Assembly (NCBI RefSeq): GCF_902362185.1
Contig: NC_044509.1
Span: 15,871,366 to 15,935,365 of the forward strand
Direction: 5' to 3'
Length of the DNA: 64,000 nucleotides
Source of the DNA: Chanos chanos
Taxonomy: Eukaryota; Chordata; Actinopteri; Gonorynchiformes; Chanidae
Part shown: positions 48,175-60,199 of the stretch, in pieces
Layout of the letters: the number at the start of each line of letters is the position of its first letter
Position numbering within the stretch: the stretch's first letter is position 1
Notes under the pieces: generated by a model
Databases searched by the model: none
Seen by the model: only the letters and a program-made list of their open reading frames with translations
What the model was told of the DNA's origin: nothing
Translations under genes and position numbers: made by a program

Positions 48175-49348
48175 AGCTGATACTGTCTCTGGATTAACTT
48201 TGATCAGATACAGATCACTATGTTACACTAATCATGTCATACACTATGCAGTCACAATAGAAAAATTCTAATTGTTGATTACGCACTGTAAAATACTGCA
48301 TGTGTAGCGTGTAAAACTGTGATACTTTATCGAGACAGCAGTGGGCAGGACAACATAGCAAAAGGCAAGGAAAGCTAGCTTACAGACTGCATCTGTTACC
48401 AACGTGGATGCATCCATTTGTGACTGCATATTGTAGCTGATTCAAGCAATAAACTAGTGATTTCACAAAGACAGGAGAGCATGTGAAAGCATCTTTATTT
48501 TCACACTGGACAAGGTTTGTTCGATGAAATCCTTGCTTGCTCTAACACAATGAACATGAAAGTAAAAAGATTTGTGAAAATGACTGAATGATAGAACATT
48601 CCATGTGCTGTAGTCTCCCCCTGTTTTTGGATGATATATAAATGTAGTATTCTCTGTTGTGTCCTGACTGTTTGATTTGACGTTACATGTACAGAATGAT
48701 TGTGTTGTCTGTATAATGTACAGATCTCTCAGTCAGTTTAGATTCTGTGTTTGTGAAAATCCTCCATCTGTCTGAATAACACCTTTATGAATAAAACATT
48801 CACCCAAATGAATAACACATTCAGGGATGATGGTGAGAACTAACAACAGCCAAGACTAAATAATAGTAGTGATGTTGGTCAGGTCAGAGCTGTTAGTGAT
48901 CGATCCTGTACACACTGGTGAAAGAGAGAGATCTTCATGTTCAGGTTGAAGAGACCCCAGATAATGCTTTCAGAGGATCAGAGAGGAACCAGCCCCTGGT
49001 CAGTTTCATTAACCTGAGCTGGACAAACTCCCTTTTTCTTCTTTTCTTTCTTTTTTTTTTTTTTTTTGCCCAGTCCCTATTGGAGAGTAGGCCTACTGAT
49101 AAAGCACTCAGTTCATACAGCGGAGTAAGCAGCTGCCTATTAACGCGCTTACTTAAAGAAAGCTAAACATCGCTTTTTATAATAATGACACCGCACTGTG
49201 TGCTACAAACCAAATCTAATGTTGTTTTCACAAAGTAGTACAATCAGATTTTGTTTACCGTTCAGGGGGGGAAATCAGTATTAAAATAAACACTGCGGTC
49301 TGCTTTGGGTATGAACATTTTTTTAAAAATTAGAACGGTTACGCAGGT
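48175..49348. other. 3' flank of T10, end of the + strand array
   Basis: No paralogous flank is recognised after about 48250. A T-rich run is at 49040-49070. No gene is supported. Confidence 0.45.
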
Positions 49349-49515
49349 TGTGAATTACTGGGGGGACTGGGGGGGTCTGACCACCCTTATTAAGACTTGG
49401 ACCCCCGCCCCCCAACAAAAAGTGTTAAAAACAGCACTTCGGGGGATTGAAACATTTATATATCCCTGGGGGAAAAGTTGACGCCCCCGATTGACATATA
49501 ATTCGCACTATGCGG
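49349..49515. repeat. Unclassified repeat R1, second copy
   Basis: Shares 'ttattaagacttggacccc', 'gaaacatttatatatccc' and 'aaaagttgacgcccccgatt' with the copy at 36478-36645. G and C runs lie at matching places. Confidence 0.6.
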
Positions 49516-49966
49516 TTACGTTTCAAGGCTTTCGCTTAAGCGACACTGACGATAAATTAATACTCCAATCAATTTCATGTAGCGTTCAACCTCCTACAAA
49601 CGCCAGAAACAAGATGTGAAGCTGGCCCAGACTTTCAAAGACAGGATTTTGATTGGCTGCTTAGAATGACTGGCGTCTGTACACCTGTCCATCACTTGAA
49701 GTTTGCAGCGTTTGCTGGGGGGCGTATTGATATCAAACTGCGTCCACTTTTCTCGTTCGCGTGTGAAGGTTCGTGCATATCCTAAATATTGCATATTCAA
49801 GTAAATTACTTAATTTTAGGCAAGTTAAACTTTTTCGCTCGCTGTAGCATTCTTTAGCATAAACTGCGTCAACAACGCCCGAGCTTAGGAAAAATAGCAG
49901 TTGCTTTTGACAAATATGCAGGACACGACCTAGCGACGAAGTTTATTGCTGACTAATTTGAAAATA

Positions 49967-52038
49967 ATGACACGCTTCCAAAACAAGACCATGTTTGGCG
50001 GAGACGCGATGAAAGACCTCAGAGGTACGTTTTCACGGTTTTAATTCTCAAATGCGATTAGTGTCAACTGTTAAAAAAAAAAAAATGTCACAATCACCTG
50101 CTTTGTTTCTGGAGACGCAAAGTAGCTAGTCAGCGGTAACGCGCAATGTTGGTGTTTGATATTTTGTAATGGCGTATAGCTTACTTGACAGTGGAGAAGA
50201 TGTGAGCTCTTTGCTGTTTGTCGTCAAGACATGTTAGAAGTAGGCCTGTAAGACCATGATTTGGTTCTCTGTAACATCGAATGTAGCTGTCGCAGTGCTT
50301 GCGAGTTTATGATTGACTTTTGTGACTGAAGGACTAGCCATGCAGTTCTAGTAATTAAAGATTAAGACGCATCCGCGGAAGGCTCCGCAGAGTTTTATAA
50401 CGTGGGGCATCTTGCATGGAGGAGACTGTAGCTCGGAGACTGAGCCACGGACCCTCCGGACCGCGAACGACACCTATTACACGTGAAGTACTATGATAAA
50501 ACCGAGGCAAATTTATGTTCTTCCGCAGTTTGTACTTTGGTTGGCAGAATTAAACACAATCTATGGGTCTGGCAAAGTAGCACTAGTTGGTGGTTAAGGT
50601 AAAAGGTGTAAAAAAAAAAAAAAAAAAAGTTAAAAAAAAAAATGTCATCACCTTGAGCAGCGTTTTAGGCGTCGTTGAGTTGTATTTACTTCATCTAAAA
50701 GACATGGAGAATTTACTATGGTTTTGAAGTCTAAGAAACGAACATTGTCGGTCAGTCCGTTATGTTAAGGTTAGCTGTCATAACGGTGTCAGAACAACCG
50801 CGTGGAGGTGCTATGGGCCCTTTTCCATGGAAACTGGTGCTCGTCTTCTCTCACTTGCTTACTCTTCACACTTACTTTGCACTTTTGTGCGGAACTTTCT
50901 ACCTTACTCCAGAGCTCGTCAGGGGCCTTTTCGTCTCTGTATTTATCTGATGTATCATTTAAGACATCCATCGGATAAGCTGCTCTTGCCAAGTCTAGAG
51001 AGAGTTTCTATCTGGCATGTCGCAATTCCTTTGTGTCTTTCACTAGTTTACAGATCAATTTGTGCAAGTAGTCCCCAACCTTCTACTGCCTGCTCTGCAC
51101 TGTTCCCCTGAGTTATGTATTGCAGGACAGTTATTATTTATTTATTGTATGAATAAATGTAATTATATTCTTCTTGAGTTTTTGTCTCTGCCTGGTGGAC
51201 CTTATTGTGGCTTTCTCTCTCTCGCTCTCTCTCTTTTTTTTTTTTTAGCAGTGGTTGCACCAGAAGTTCTAGCTGTTGAGAGACAAATTCAAAGTACGAT
51301 CAGTGTTTTTGAAAAGGTAACGATATTTTGTGGATGCCATAGAACGCCGTCGTTAATTTGTGGAGTGTTTCTGATAACTGATATTGATCGTGGATTTCAA
51401 AATCTTTTGATACGACGCTAAGACGACACCGTACATCACAGTTTAGTTTTAAAGTTTTGTGTTTCATTACCGTGCTCGATTACCAACACTGTTAAATGGT
51501 CTGTAAATCAACTAGCTTAATACAGGACATTGACCATATACTTTTCCTCTCGCTTTCATCGTTGCTTGCATCGTGGAATCGGGCTACAGCCCGCCTCATA
51601 TGGTTAAAAACCTCAATTGTTCTTAAATGTTGTTAATGCTCTCCCATTTAAAACGTCTGGGGCGTTTCTTTGGCCACATGTTATGTAGGCACAAGATTGT
51701 ATTGGTCGTCTGCAGTCTAACTCTACGATCTAACTGGCAGTATACAGTCAGTGACTGTAGACGTTCGACCAATCAGAACGCGTAACTGTCTACAGTCACT
51801 GTAGATGTGGGAATCTCGACTGTAGCTGGGGGCTGCGTTCGCGCTGTCCCCTGATACTGGGTCTGACAGATGACAGCATAGTAGAAAGTCGAGAGTAACA
51901 ATAATATAGCATTAGTGGAGTTTGTAAGGAGTGTGTCATCTCAAATCATATGAAACTGTGCTATTTGAATATTTCAGATTACCAGTTTGGCGTACACGGG
52001 GACTATTAATATGGGATGTAGTCTTAAAATGTACAACG
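49967..52038 (+). CDS. Candidate 5' exons of an unrecognised gene
   Basis: Three segments splice in one open frame with canonical sites: 49967-50024 (MTRFQNKTMFGGDAMKDLR, donor gtacgt), 51250-51316 (after a long pyrimidine tract; VVAPEVLAVERQIQSTISVF), and 51978-52038 (after 'gaatatttcag'; ITSLAYTGTINMGCSLKMYN, donor gtacgt). The surrounding 49.5-50.5 kb is richer in CG than the TRIM array, as expected near a promoter. I recognise no family and cannot place later exons with confidence; they might include the 60.2-kb exons. This could be chance. Confidence 0.3.
51675..51804 (+). repeat. Diverged interspersed repeat R2, copy 1
   Basis: Contains 'gaccaatcagaacgcgtaac' and the near-palindrome 'gtctacagtcactgtaga'. 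A copy in reverse orientation is at 59730-59862 ('gcgttctgattggtctagag'). The family is unknown. Confidence 0.55.
51805..51853 (+). pseudogene. U1 snRNA 3'-end fragment
   Basis: The segments 'atgtgggaatctcgactg' and 'ctgcgttcgcgctgtccc' match the last third of U1 snRNA, but the Sm site (AATTTGTGG) is deleted. It abuts repeat R2 with no gap. It is a non-functional fragment, possibly part of a composite repeat. Confidence 0.75.
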
Positions 52039-52189
52039 TACGTCAGCAGTTAGGGATGGTTTATGTCTACAGTTAAACATTGTTACGCATGTAGAGTAAA
52101 TTCAAGTCGCCGACCCCATTAGCTTATCTGAAAAAGGACGTTTGTGTTTTAGTCAGCATTCCTAATAAAGTCATGTGTTACTGATATGG

Positions 52190-52800
52190 TTGCCGCCAGT
52201 CCCGTAATACGGGATCGTCCTGTATTGGAAAATAAAGTGCTGCGTCCCGTATTGAATCAAAAAGGGATGCGATTTGTTCCGTATTTTCGTACACGTTGTT
52301 TCGTATGTACACTAGGTCCTCAAAGTGCTTAGAATAACATAACCTCAAGTAAAATCAAACCAGTTATACATGCAGAGTGCGGAAGTTTAATTTCAGTGGT
52401 GAGCTATAGACCAACAAGCTCTGCGTGCTGTTAGATTGCATGTCAGCGTCATCGTTTCCATTAGGTGTAACTCAGTGCTTACCTTGTAGCTTACAATTAA
52501 AAATAGCACCCTCAGTGGCTGTGTTTTTCTTTTCTTTATTATTTTAATGATGTCTCAAGTCCCTCGGTAAAACGTAGGATACTGTCGAGATACTGGGCTG
52601 AATGATCAGTAGGTCAGCCCTTTCCCTGGCGACGAATACAAGGCAAACTGTACAGTTTGCCAACGAGCTTTTTCGGTCGCCCATGGAGGGATGTGTAACC
52701 TTTAACAGCATGCTGCAGGTGCTACCCATGTCCGAGCAGAGCAGACTACACAGAGTGGAATCGCACGATTCCATATACCTCAGACTTCTCCCGAGGCGGA
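52190..52800 (+). mobile_element. Relic of a DNA transposon with BED-like finger
   Basis: A frame near 52625-52760 reads EYKANCTVCQRAFSVAHGG followed by QHAAGATHVRAEQT. The CxxC...FSVAHGG...QHA pattern is common in fish hAT-like transposon proteins. Further upstream, 'tcccgtaatacgggatcgtc' gives a short palindrome. An interrupting stop follows the motif and the rest of the transposase is missing. Confidence 0.5.
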
Positions 52801-53860
52801 CATGACGTATTATCTAATTAATTGTATATTGCCAACTGTAGCCTATATTATAGCATCCGTTAGCTTATATTACACAGTAACCAATACAAATAGCTAGGCA
52901 ATAATTAGTGCAAATATCATCCTGATATTCCATTCATTCTATTAGACTTTGGGCTGAAGGTTAAAATAGTTATTTATTTTATAATTCATAAATATGATAC
53001 ATTATATAAATATGACAGTGTACAATTTAAAACATTTAAATAAATAACCCTATCGGTTTATCCTGTATAAGCCATAAACATGATACACTTAAAAAAAAAA
53101 ATTCTGCCTTAGAAAAACAGGATCAAAGTATCCTTTTGTATTTAACAGCCTAATCCATACACATTTTCCCATTACCCAATTAATGACTCCTCCTCTACAG
53201 AGAACAGCTGCAGAGTTGAGTTGTTCAAACTGAAGTTAATAAGCTTTGTGCCGTTAATATAGTTTTGTTTAAGTGAGAAGGTTCGAATCGTTGAAACTAA
53301 AGTTGATTCATAATCCATTTTGTAGCTGTGTATGAGGTTGCTCCGGAAGTACAACGGATTTCCGGGTCACTATTAGCAAAATGTAAAAACAAAAACGAAT
53401 AAAATAAAATTGTTGTTAAAACGATAGCAGCTGGCGCGAACATTTTCTGAGTTTGTTAAATGCGTGGATCTTCTTAAATGTAATTTGAGGCTGTATTTAT
53501 TCGAGCTCAATTTATTATATTCTGATGTTAGGTTCGAGACTTGCATGAACTGGCAACCAACTGACATCAAACTGTTATCATAAAGTAAACGATTGACACA
53601 CAGTTTATGACAGAGACTTCAAGAAATTCTGTGCTCAGTCAGGCTGCATACACTCTTCAAATGAAGTTTATTCATTTTTACTTTTCATTTTTGGAAACTT
53701 GATTTCGATGATGTGTGTTCTGTGATGCATCATGGGAGTAACTCCAGCCTCCTTATATTTACAAATATATTTTTTCCCATAGATTTTTATCCATCCAGAA
53801 GTCACAGAGTGTTATTTTGTGATGCGGTTGTTTTGTCGGCGTTATAATTAAGAATGTGTT
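52801..53860. other. Intergenic AT-rich DNA, no gene seen
   Basis: No recognisable coding exon, RNA or repeat. The - strand frames at 53172-53570 have no visible family features. Confidence 0.4.
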
Positions 53861-53861
53861 A

Positions 53862-53884
53862 GAAATACCGTCAAAGTGAACTGT
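53862..53884 (+). promoter_or_regulatory. Possible proximal sequence element of U1 gene
   Basis: 'taccgtcaaagtgaactg' lies about 45-65 bp before the U1 start, the distance expected for the snRNA proximal sequence element. The match to known vertebrate elements is only loose. Confidence 0.35.
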
Positions 53885-53925
53885 ATGTGGGTAAGTCAGG
53901 ACTCCAGACTGAACGTGTACAACTC

Positions 53926-54089
53926 ATACTTACCTGGCAGGGGAGATACCATGATCAAGAAGGTGGTTCACCCATGGCGAGGCTCAGCCATTGCACTCCG
54001 GCTGTGCTGACCTATGCGAATTCCCCAAATGCGGGAATCTCGACTGCATAATTTGTGGTAGTGGGGGACTGCGTTCGCGCTCTCCCCTG
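53926..54089 (+). ncRNA. U1 spliceosomal snRNA
   Basis: Exactly 164 nt from ATACTTACCTGGCAGGGGAG to the terminal CTCTCCCCTG. The 5' end that pairs with 5' splice sites is unchanged (ACTTACCTG). The stem-loop II loop ATTGCACTCC, bound by U1A, and the Sm site AATTTGTGG are intact. Differences from the usual vertebrate sequence lie in stem-loop I (loop ATCAAGAAG instead of ATCACGAAG) and stem-loop III. Just after it, 'gtaaaagaacaga' could be the 3' box. It is either a functional gene, a variant U1, or a very recent copy. Confidence 0.9.
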
Positions 54090-55072
54090 ATAACGAGTAA
54101 AAGAACAGAGCGAATTAACATCTTTGGACGAATTGCTTATAGAAACGTGACGTGGCAAACGTACACATTTCTGTCATTGGGAACGCTATTGTTTAGACTG
54201 ATGATTCTGAAGGTACTTTTCACATGAACGCGATCGCATAGTTTGTACGTATTTATGTGTCACCAGTATATAATCGGAATTCATTGCAACTGCGAAGAAA
54301 CCTTGTGCCGAGCTGTACGAAATTGCAGAAATAAATTATGTTAGAATGGCTAAAAAGAACGCTCACTTTCAAGTAGCCTATTGTAAAGAGCCAGGGCAAT
54401 GATAGCTTTACTTCAGAGCAGTGATTTGATCAGTTAATTACTTAGATCATTAGATCATTGTAACTTAAATTACAATAATAATTACATAATCTCTGCGTGG
54501 AATATTCTCCAAAACGTGGTTAAACAGCTCGTGTTTGCAGGATTTGCACCCATATAGGCTATTCCTAATTCTTTGAGAATGTTTAACACAGGCACGTTAA
54601 ATTTCTCGCACTGTCCGCCATGTAATTTAAACTGTGTCATGCACAGTAAAACGTCAATACGTCATTACTTCGCGTTATGAACATGAACAGAAAGTTCCAA
54701 GAGCAGAAGACGATCCGACTGAGCGTTTATATGGCTAATATTTTCCGATCAAACGGATTATCAGAAATCTACACCTGCTCTTCAAATCCGATTGAATTCT
54801 CGATCTGATTGGGGTGTTTCATTCCGATCGAGTTTGAATCCGATTATTAACGGAATATCCATGCAAAAGCACTGCTGAAGTTATTAAATGAAATGAAATT
54901 CTTTGTTATCCCAGCCATATACACAGTAGGAGGAAATTGCGTGTCCTCAGAATCACAGTAAGTAGCCGCTGCACTTCACGCGCGCCGCAGTCCTGGTCTG
55001 TGGGTCTGAAGTAGCCGCTGCACCTAGAGGTGCGCTGATGAAATGACATGCTGTCATTCCGCTGGCAAGCAT
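54090..55072. other. Intergenic DNA between U1 and tRNA-Asn
   Basis: No gene is seen. Sequence at 54940-55050 contains two copies of 'agtagccgctgcac', a short local duplication. Confidence 0.45.
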
Positions 55073-55078
55073 GTCTCT

Positions 55079-55129
<51 letters not shown>

Positions 55130-55146
55130 GAGCCCACCCAGGGACG
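55073..55146 (+). tRNA. tRNA-Asn (GTT)
   Basis: The 74-nt cloverleaf has acceptor GTCTCTG/CAGGGAC, D arm GCGC...GCGC, anticodon stem TTCGG/CCGAA with loop CTGTTAA (anticodon GTT), and T arm GGTGG-TTCGAGC-CCACC. The A box and B box (GGTTCGAGCCC) needed for Pol III are present. There is no intron. Confidence 0.95.
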
Positions 55147-55151
55147 TCTGC

Positions 55152-55156
55152 CTTTT
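55152..55156 (+). terminator. Pol III terminator of tRNA-Asn
   Basis: A run of five T starts six bases after the tRNA end. Confidence 0.8.
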
Positions 55157-56602
55157 TCGTTAATTTAAAAGATAAAGGATTTGTACAGTAAATGTATAGT
55201 CCCGTTTTTAAAAAACGGGTCTGCAAAGCCTCAGCCCCTGCATACTTTTGTTTCAGTTCTGCGCATGGATTCATTTCTTTTTCAATACCTGAGTGCAAAG
55301 ATCCTGCCAAAATGAAAAAGAAAATTACATAACTCAGTATGCATTTTAATTTTCAATACGAGAGTGAGTCTTTTCTTACAGAAATAAAAATTAAATTGAA
55401 ACATGTTGATGTCATTTCACTGAAGTATCAGGGACATGAAGAATTAAGAATTATATATTGATTATGTTTGGGCATTGGTATCTGCTTTTAGCCTATACCC
55501 ACACCCACGCGTTACGGAAGAGTAATACAGTAGTGATCGCATACACACACACAACCACGACATTATTACGACACAGACAAAAAAGCAAAACAAAAAAAAC
55601 ACCTTTCATTACAGCTGCCTCACATTGTCTGCTCTGTTTCCTGTCATCTGCGCTGGAGATGACCTCCACCTGCCTCATGACCTCTTGGTTGTTGTCTTCA
55701 TGTCTGTCCTTTTGAAGGGGCTGCAGGCTGTTTGTTACAGTACACAGCTGTGTGTTGCCCCTTAGTTTACACATAACACCGGGGGGAAAATGCTCCATAA
55801 TGATTACCCACTCACACAAAGAGTAAGAACGAGTGGAAGTCAGTGTAATAATATAACCAAAAAGCTACTTTATCCTATGGTAGTCCTGTTAACAATAGCC
55901 TGCTTGTTCAAGTATGTAAGAATCGACTTTGGGGTTTTTTTTCCCGTGAGGTTTTGGCCAAATAACTAGCCACAAATCATGTATTCTTACAAACTGTAGA
56001 TGTAACTCCCAGTTGTTATTGTTGTTGTTTGTAGTAGGCTCATAGCTGTGCAGACATTATGCATCTTTAAAATGTCGCTCTCGCCCTTTTTTACATTGTT
56101 GATATTCAGTGGGCCATAGAGTGAGAGGACTGTGCTGCTCCACTAATAAAACGGATGGAGATATGTCATTAGTTGATATAACATCTAATGAATACTAAAA
56201 ACTAAAAAAAAAAATTTTAAAGAGAAAATCTTGTTGATTTATTGTCATGGATCTTTTATATTTCACCTTTCACTTCATGCCCTCCTAGTCAGCGATGTTA
56301 CTGAGTGTTATTTTAAGAGTAATACTGTTAAGTCTGCTCTTAATGTGAGTCGTGGTCACAAACATCAATACTTGTTGAGGTCAGTCAAAACCAGAAAGAA
56401 TGTGAACTAAAGATACATACATGCATTATAAAAGTTCAGAGTGTGTGTGTATTTAAGAAACTAAAGCTCACTGAGTAGAGCACTATATGGGAAATGCATT
56501 GGTTTCCTTCAGGTCTCAGATTTCATAAGCTTCTGCTTCTCTTTGCTAGTGATTTGTTATTTATAGCATAGAGATGACATAATCACATGGAATGACTCCA
56601 CC
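55157..56602. other. Intergenic DNA between the tRNA genes
   Basis: No supported gene. The overlapping frames at 55458-55819 on both strands lack family features. Confidence 0.4.
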
Positions 56603-56606
56603 AAAA
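56603..56606 (-). terminator. Pol III terminator of tRNA-Lys
   Basis: Four T on the - strand start four bases after the end of the tRNA. Confidence 0.7.
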
Positions 56607-56610
56607 GCTC

Positions 56611-56683
56611 CGCCCAACGTGGGGCTCGAACCCACGACCCTGAGATTAAGAGTCTCATGCTCTACCGACTGAGCTAGCCGGGC
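56611..56683 (-). tRNA. tRNA-Lys (CTT)
   Basis: The - strand has a 73-nt cloverleaf: acceptor GCCCGGC/GTTGGGC, D arm with TAGCTCAGTCGGTAGAGCA, anticodon stem GAGAC/ATCTC with anticodon CTT in ACTCTTAAT, and T arm GTGGG-TTCGAGC-CCCAC. A and B boxes are intact, with no intron. Confidence 0.95.
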
Positions 56684-56689
56684 TGGTAT

Positions 56690-57430
56690 AGGGAAAGGTT
56701 TTGTATATTAGGGCATACTAGAGTGATACCACTTGATCACCTTAATATTTACCAATACAGGTACATATATACAGAGAGAGAGATACCTTCTAATGGGAGT
56801 TGTCTTTTCTTACAAAATGTCTCTGTGGTGCTGGAGACTTCATGACGCTATTGGCTGGAGAGGACACATTGCCAGACACAGACCTGCTTCCTGATGTAGC
56901 AACAACCAGCTAAAATAACAAGGGTGAAGGAGTGTGTCCAGGCTGGTTTTCTGTTAAAAACACAGAAATATCCATCTCTTTTTCAATGTCAAAGCTGCAG
57001 CTAAACAACAGGTCTGCATACAAACTATACATGTTCACAAACGCTAATAACGTTAATATACTAACTGTAAAATATCAAACATTATGCATTATAGGCAGCT
57101 CGACCGAGTGCAGTCTGTTGATTTTAAAGGAAGGTTTTATACATTTGGTACAAAAAAAGTCTGCTTTCTTGACCAAGCAGTGTGGTTTTATGTTAAGAAC
57201 AGTGAGGCTCTATTTCAAATAACGTAATCCACTTTCTGACAAAAATTGAAGGACTACCTGCAGCTTTTTGACAGTATCTCCACTGTTTGCTTCAGTCATG
57301 CTGTCACAAGACACTGTGCTCACCGACATATTCATAAGCTGAGTTTACTATATTATTACACATTCGACAGATATAAGCCAAAGAGAAATCCCTGGTGTGC
57401 AGTAGTGCGGATTATTTGTATCAGGACTGA
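56690..57430. other. Intergenic DNA, no gene seen
   Basis: AT-rich. The open frame at 56932-57222 has no recognisable motif and no upstream promoter feature. Confidence 0.4.
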
Positions 57431-57846
57431 GAAATGTATATCCTGTGTATATAAATAAGATAAATGTATATCCTTGGTATATATATAGATAAGATTTATA
57501 TAAATGTACATCCTGTGTATATATATATAAATAAGATTTATATAAATGTACATCCTGTGTATATATATAAATAAGATTTATATAAATGTACATCCTGTGT
57601 ATATATATAAATAAGATTTATATAAATGTACATCCTGTGTATATATATATAAATAAGATTTATATAAATGTACATCCTGTGTATATATATATAAATAAGA
57701 TTTATATAAATGTACATCCTGTGTATATATATATAAATAAGATTTATATAAATGTATATCCTGTGTATATATATATAAATAAGATTTATATAAATGTATA
57801 TCCTGTGTATATATATAAATAAGATTTATATAAATGTACATCCTGT
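57431..57846. repeat. ~43-bp AT-rich minisatellite
   Basis: About ten units combine 'aaataagatttatataaatg' with 'tacatcctgtgtatatat'. Unit length varies by two bases through the TA run. It gives spurious YIYINLIYIYTQ-type frames. Confidence 0.95.
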
Positions 57847-58191
57847 GCTTTCTCAGTATTCCCTCTGCTGTTGACTAGATAACCTGGTTGATAAAAAATT
57901 GAGCTGGGAGATTTGTTAACAATTGAAATGTGTTATTTATTACATTTTATACAGTTAGTTTGAGCAGAATAAAAACATTGAATAAACTGTGTTGAAGGGA
58001 ATACAGAGGGAGAGAGAGATCACAATAAAAACTGAGAGCTGTCTGAATATTTCACAGTTCCTCTCTAGGCCTCTTTAGCCTTTGCAGCCTTTGGAGATCA
58101 AGAAAAGTAGAAAGTTATCTTTAGATGATTAGGACATACTCCCACCATTGCACTGCTACAGTTGCCTACACATAACGTTAACTGTTACATG

Positions 58192-59160
58192 CAGGGACGG
58201 CTGGTATAAATGGGCTAGCAGGGCTAAGCCCTCCCTATCTTTTACAATAAAGATGAGAAAATTATTGTTAAAAAACCTTATAACAGACTGTTTTACATTT
58301 TGGTGGAACCTAGAGCAGCAACAGCACCAAACAGTCGCAAGAAAAACGCAGGATATACCCAAATGGGCTTATTTTTTACAGCCCAAACACAGTAGAATCA
58401 GCTACCATTCATCTTCGTAGGGTCAAGTGAGTGACAGGTGTCATGCCACGCCCCCTTGATTTGCTGATCATTTGGGCTAAATTAATTCAGCCCACAGCCC
58501 ATTTACTTTTGACCAATGACAGCGACTGTACAGACGGTACATACAGTGAGGTGCTACTGTAGCACCTGCATGTATGAGAGTGGGGAGAAAGAAGTGAGCG
58601 ACTGTGGCAATGGTGGGCGTTAGCATGAACGAGGCGGATTATTTACTTTCACATCCCTTTTCTTCGATGTCGTTGGTGGAAAAATTGGAAGTGAGGAGAC
58701 TGGGGACACATCGTCTAAACGACGTTCAAATAACACAAAAGGACAAACGACAAAATCGTAAGTTTTGAAACTTGGTTTTAACGAAAGGACTGGCTAGCGA
58801 TAAGTAGCTAAGAATTCGCTTTTCTGTTTCCCATGCTTGCTTTTTGGAGGAGACACGGCTTGGACCGTGAATTCCTGTAAGTTTCAGCTTTGCAACCGCA
58901 CTCCCTGCCAGAACCCAAAGACTCATTGGTTTCCTTCACACTGCCCGGCGGGTTGTAGGGGACGCCGCGGGATCGCGGGTTGGCATTGTTTACGGTCGGG
59001 ACTAGGATAGTTTCTGATCGTCTTCGATCCTCCAACTTTCGTTCTTGATTTACGAAAACATTCTTGGCAAATGCTTTCACCTATGTGCAGTACGGATGGC
59101 CCCGGCTGTCCCTCTAAATCATGGCCCTGTGTTGCAAAACGGTTGTGATAAAAAAAAAAA
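58192..59160 (+). mobile_element. 5' part of a hAT-like DNA transposon, degraded
   Basis: Starts CAGGGACGGCTGG, typical of hAT ends, with a non-coding leader containing 'tgggctagcagggctaag'. From about 58625 it encodes NEADYLLSHPF, then FCFPCLLFGGDTAWT at about 58819-58866, a signature of the N-terminal TTF-like zinc region of hAT/ZMYM-type transposases. The frame is interrupted by several stops and shifts, and the catalytic region and right end are missing. Confidence 0.7.
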
Positions 59161-60180
59161 AACGACAACAGTTGCAGTATCTATGGGCAATCATAACAGT
59201 TGGAACACGTTTTGTACTGCATCCCTAGGTAGACCCTTTTCTGACATTGTAGGCTGACAATGTGGAGCATTCTGTTCTATCATGCAGCCTATCATTCCAT
59301 CATTCTTGCATATTTTGTTTTTGTTAAAATGGCATGTGTTAATGTGTACAGAGGAAAATAGTTAAATGGTGTGTAGCCTGTGTGTGTGTGTGAGGGGGGG
59401 GGGCAGATACAGAGTTTGTTGGCATCAGGCCATTCTTGCGGGTACCTCTCTATGGTGTTGTTGTAGAGCACTTGCTATAACAAGGTATACATTGTCCTTG
59501 CTGTGACTTGGTATCTCGGATGTGATGCTGCTGTTGCTGCAGTGTAAATTACTGATGGGTATAATCCACTTGTTAGCCCACCCACCCAATATCACCACCA
59601 GCCGTCACTGGTTACATGACCTTCCTAGCGACAGAGTTATATAGCCAGTTAGCTAGAAAGACTGAAGTTCAGTAGAAGGTTTGTAGCCTGAGGGCGGGCT
59701 TAAAGCCTCTTCTCAGTAGCTAATCACTCCAGCAGTGACTGTAGACAGTTATGCGTTCTGATTGGTCTAGAGTCTACAGTCACTGTAGACTCTGCCAGTT
59801 GGATTGGAGAAATTCAACTGTAGACTACCAACAGAATAATGTGCTTGTATAATTTTATTCAAGGCTGAAAGTTGTAAAGGTATGGGCTTGCTAACATGGT
59901 GACTCCATATAGCAGCAACAGTAATCATTGTCTGTAGAATAACAGTGGAAATAGCTCAGCATTTAGGGGAAAAAACACATTTGAAATTAATGTTAATTCA
60001 TGTGGATTGAAACTTGGTCTTGACTGTCTTTGGTAGGTTCTGGGTTCCATTAAATCAGAAAACGTCCAATATTAACATTCATTATATATTAATTATAATA
60101 ATAATAGTAATAATAATGTTGTTGTTGCCATTGTTGTGCCATTACTGTATCCAAGTGTATTTCACTCGCTACAACTGAAG
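59161..60180. other. Intergenic DNA upstream of the 60.2-kb gene
   Basis: Contains repeat R2 copy 2 (59730-59862), a G run at 59394 and an ATA/ATT-rich stretch at 60080-60120. No gene is seen. Confidence 0.45.
59730..59862 (-). repeat. Diverged interspersed repeat R2, copy 2
   Basis: The reverse complement of 51675-51804, sharing the 'gaccaatcagaacgc' core, the 'ctacagtcactg' palindrome and 'aactggcag'. It lacks the U1 fragment found next to copy 1. Confidence 0.55.
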
Positions 60181-60199
60181 ATGGCAACCCCAGTAATCG

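Noticed and set aside
57348-57841. Overlapping frames on both strands with NLIYIYTQDVHLYKS-type repeats
   Set aside because: Translation of the 43-bp AT-rich minisatellite; no gene context.
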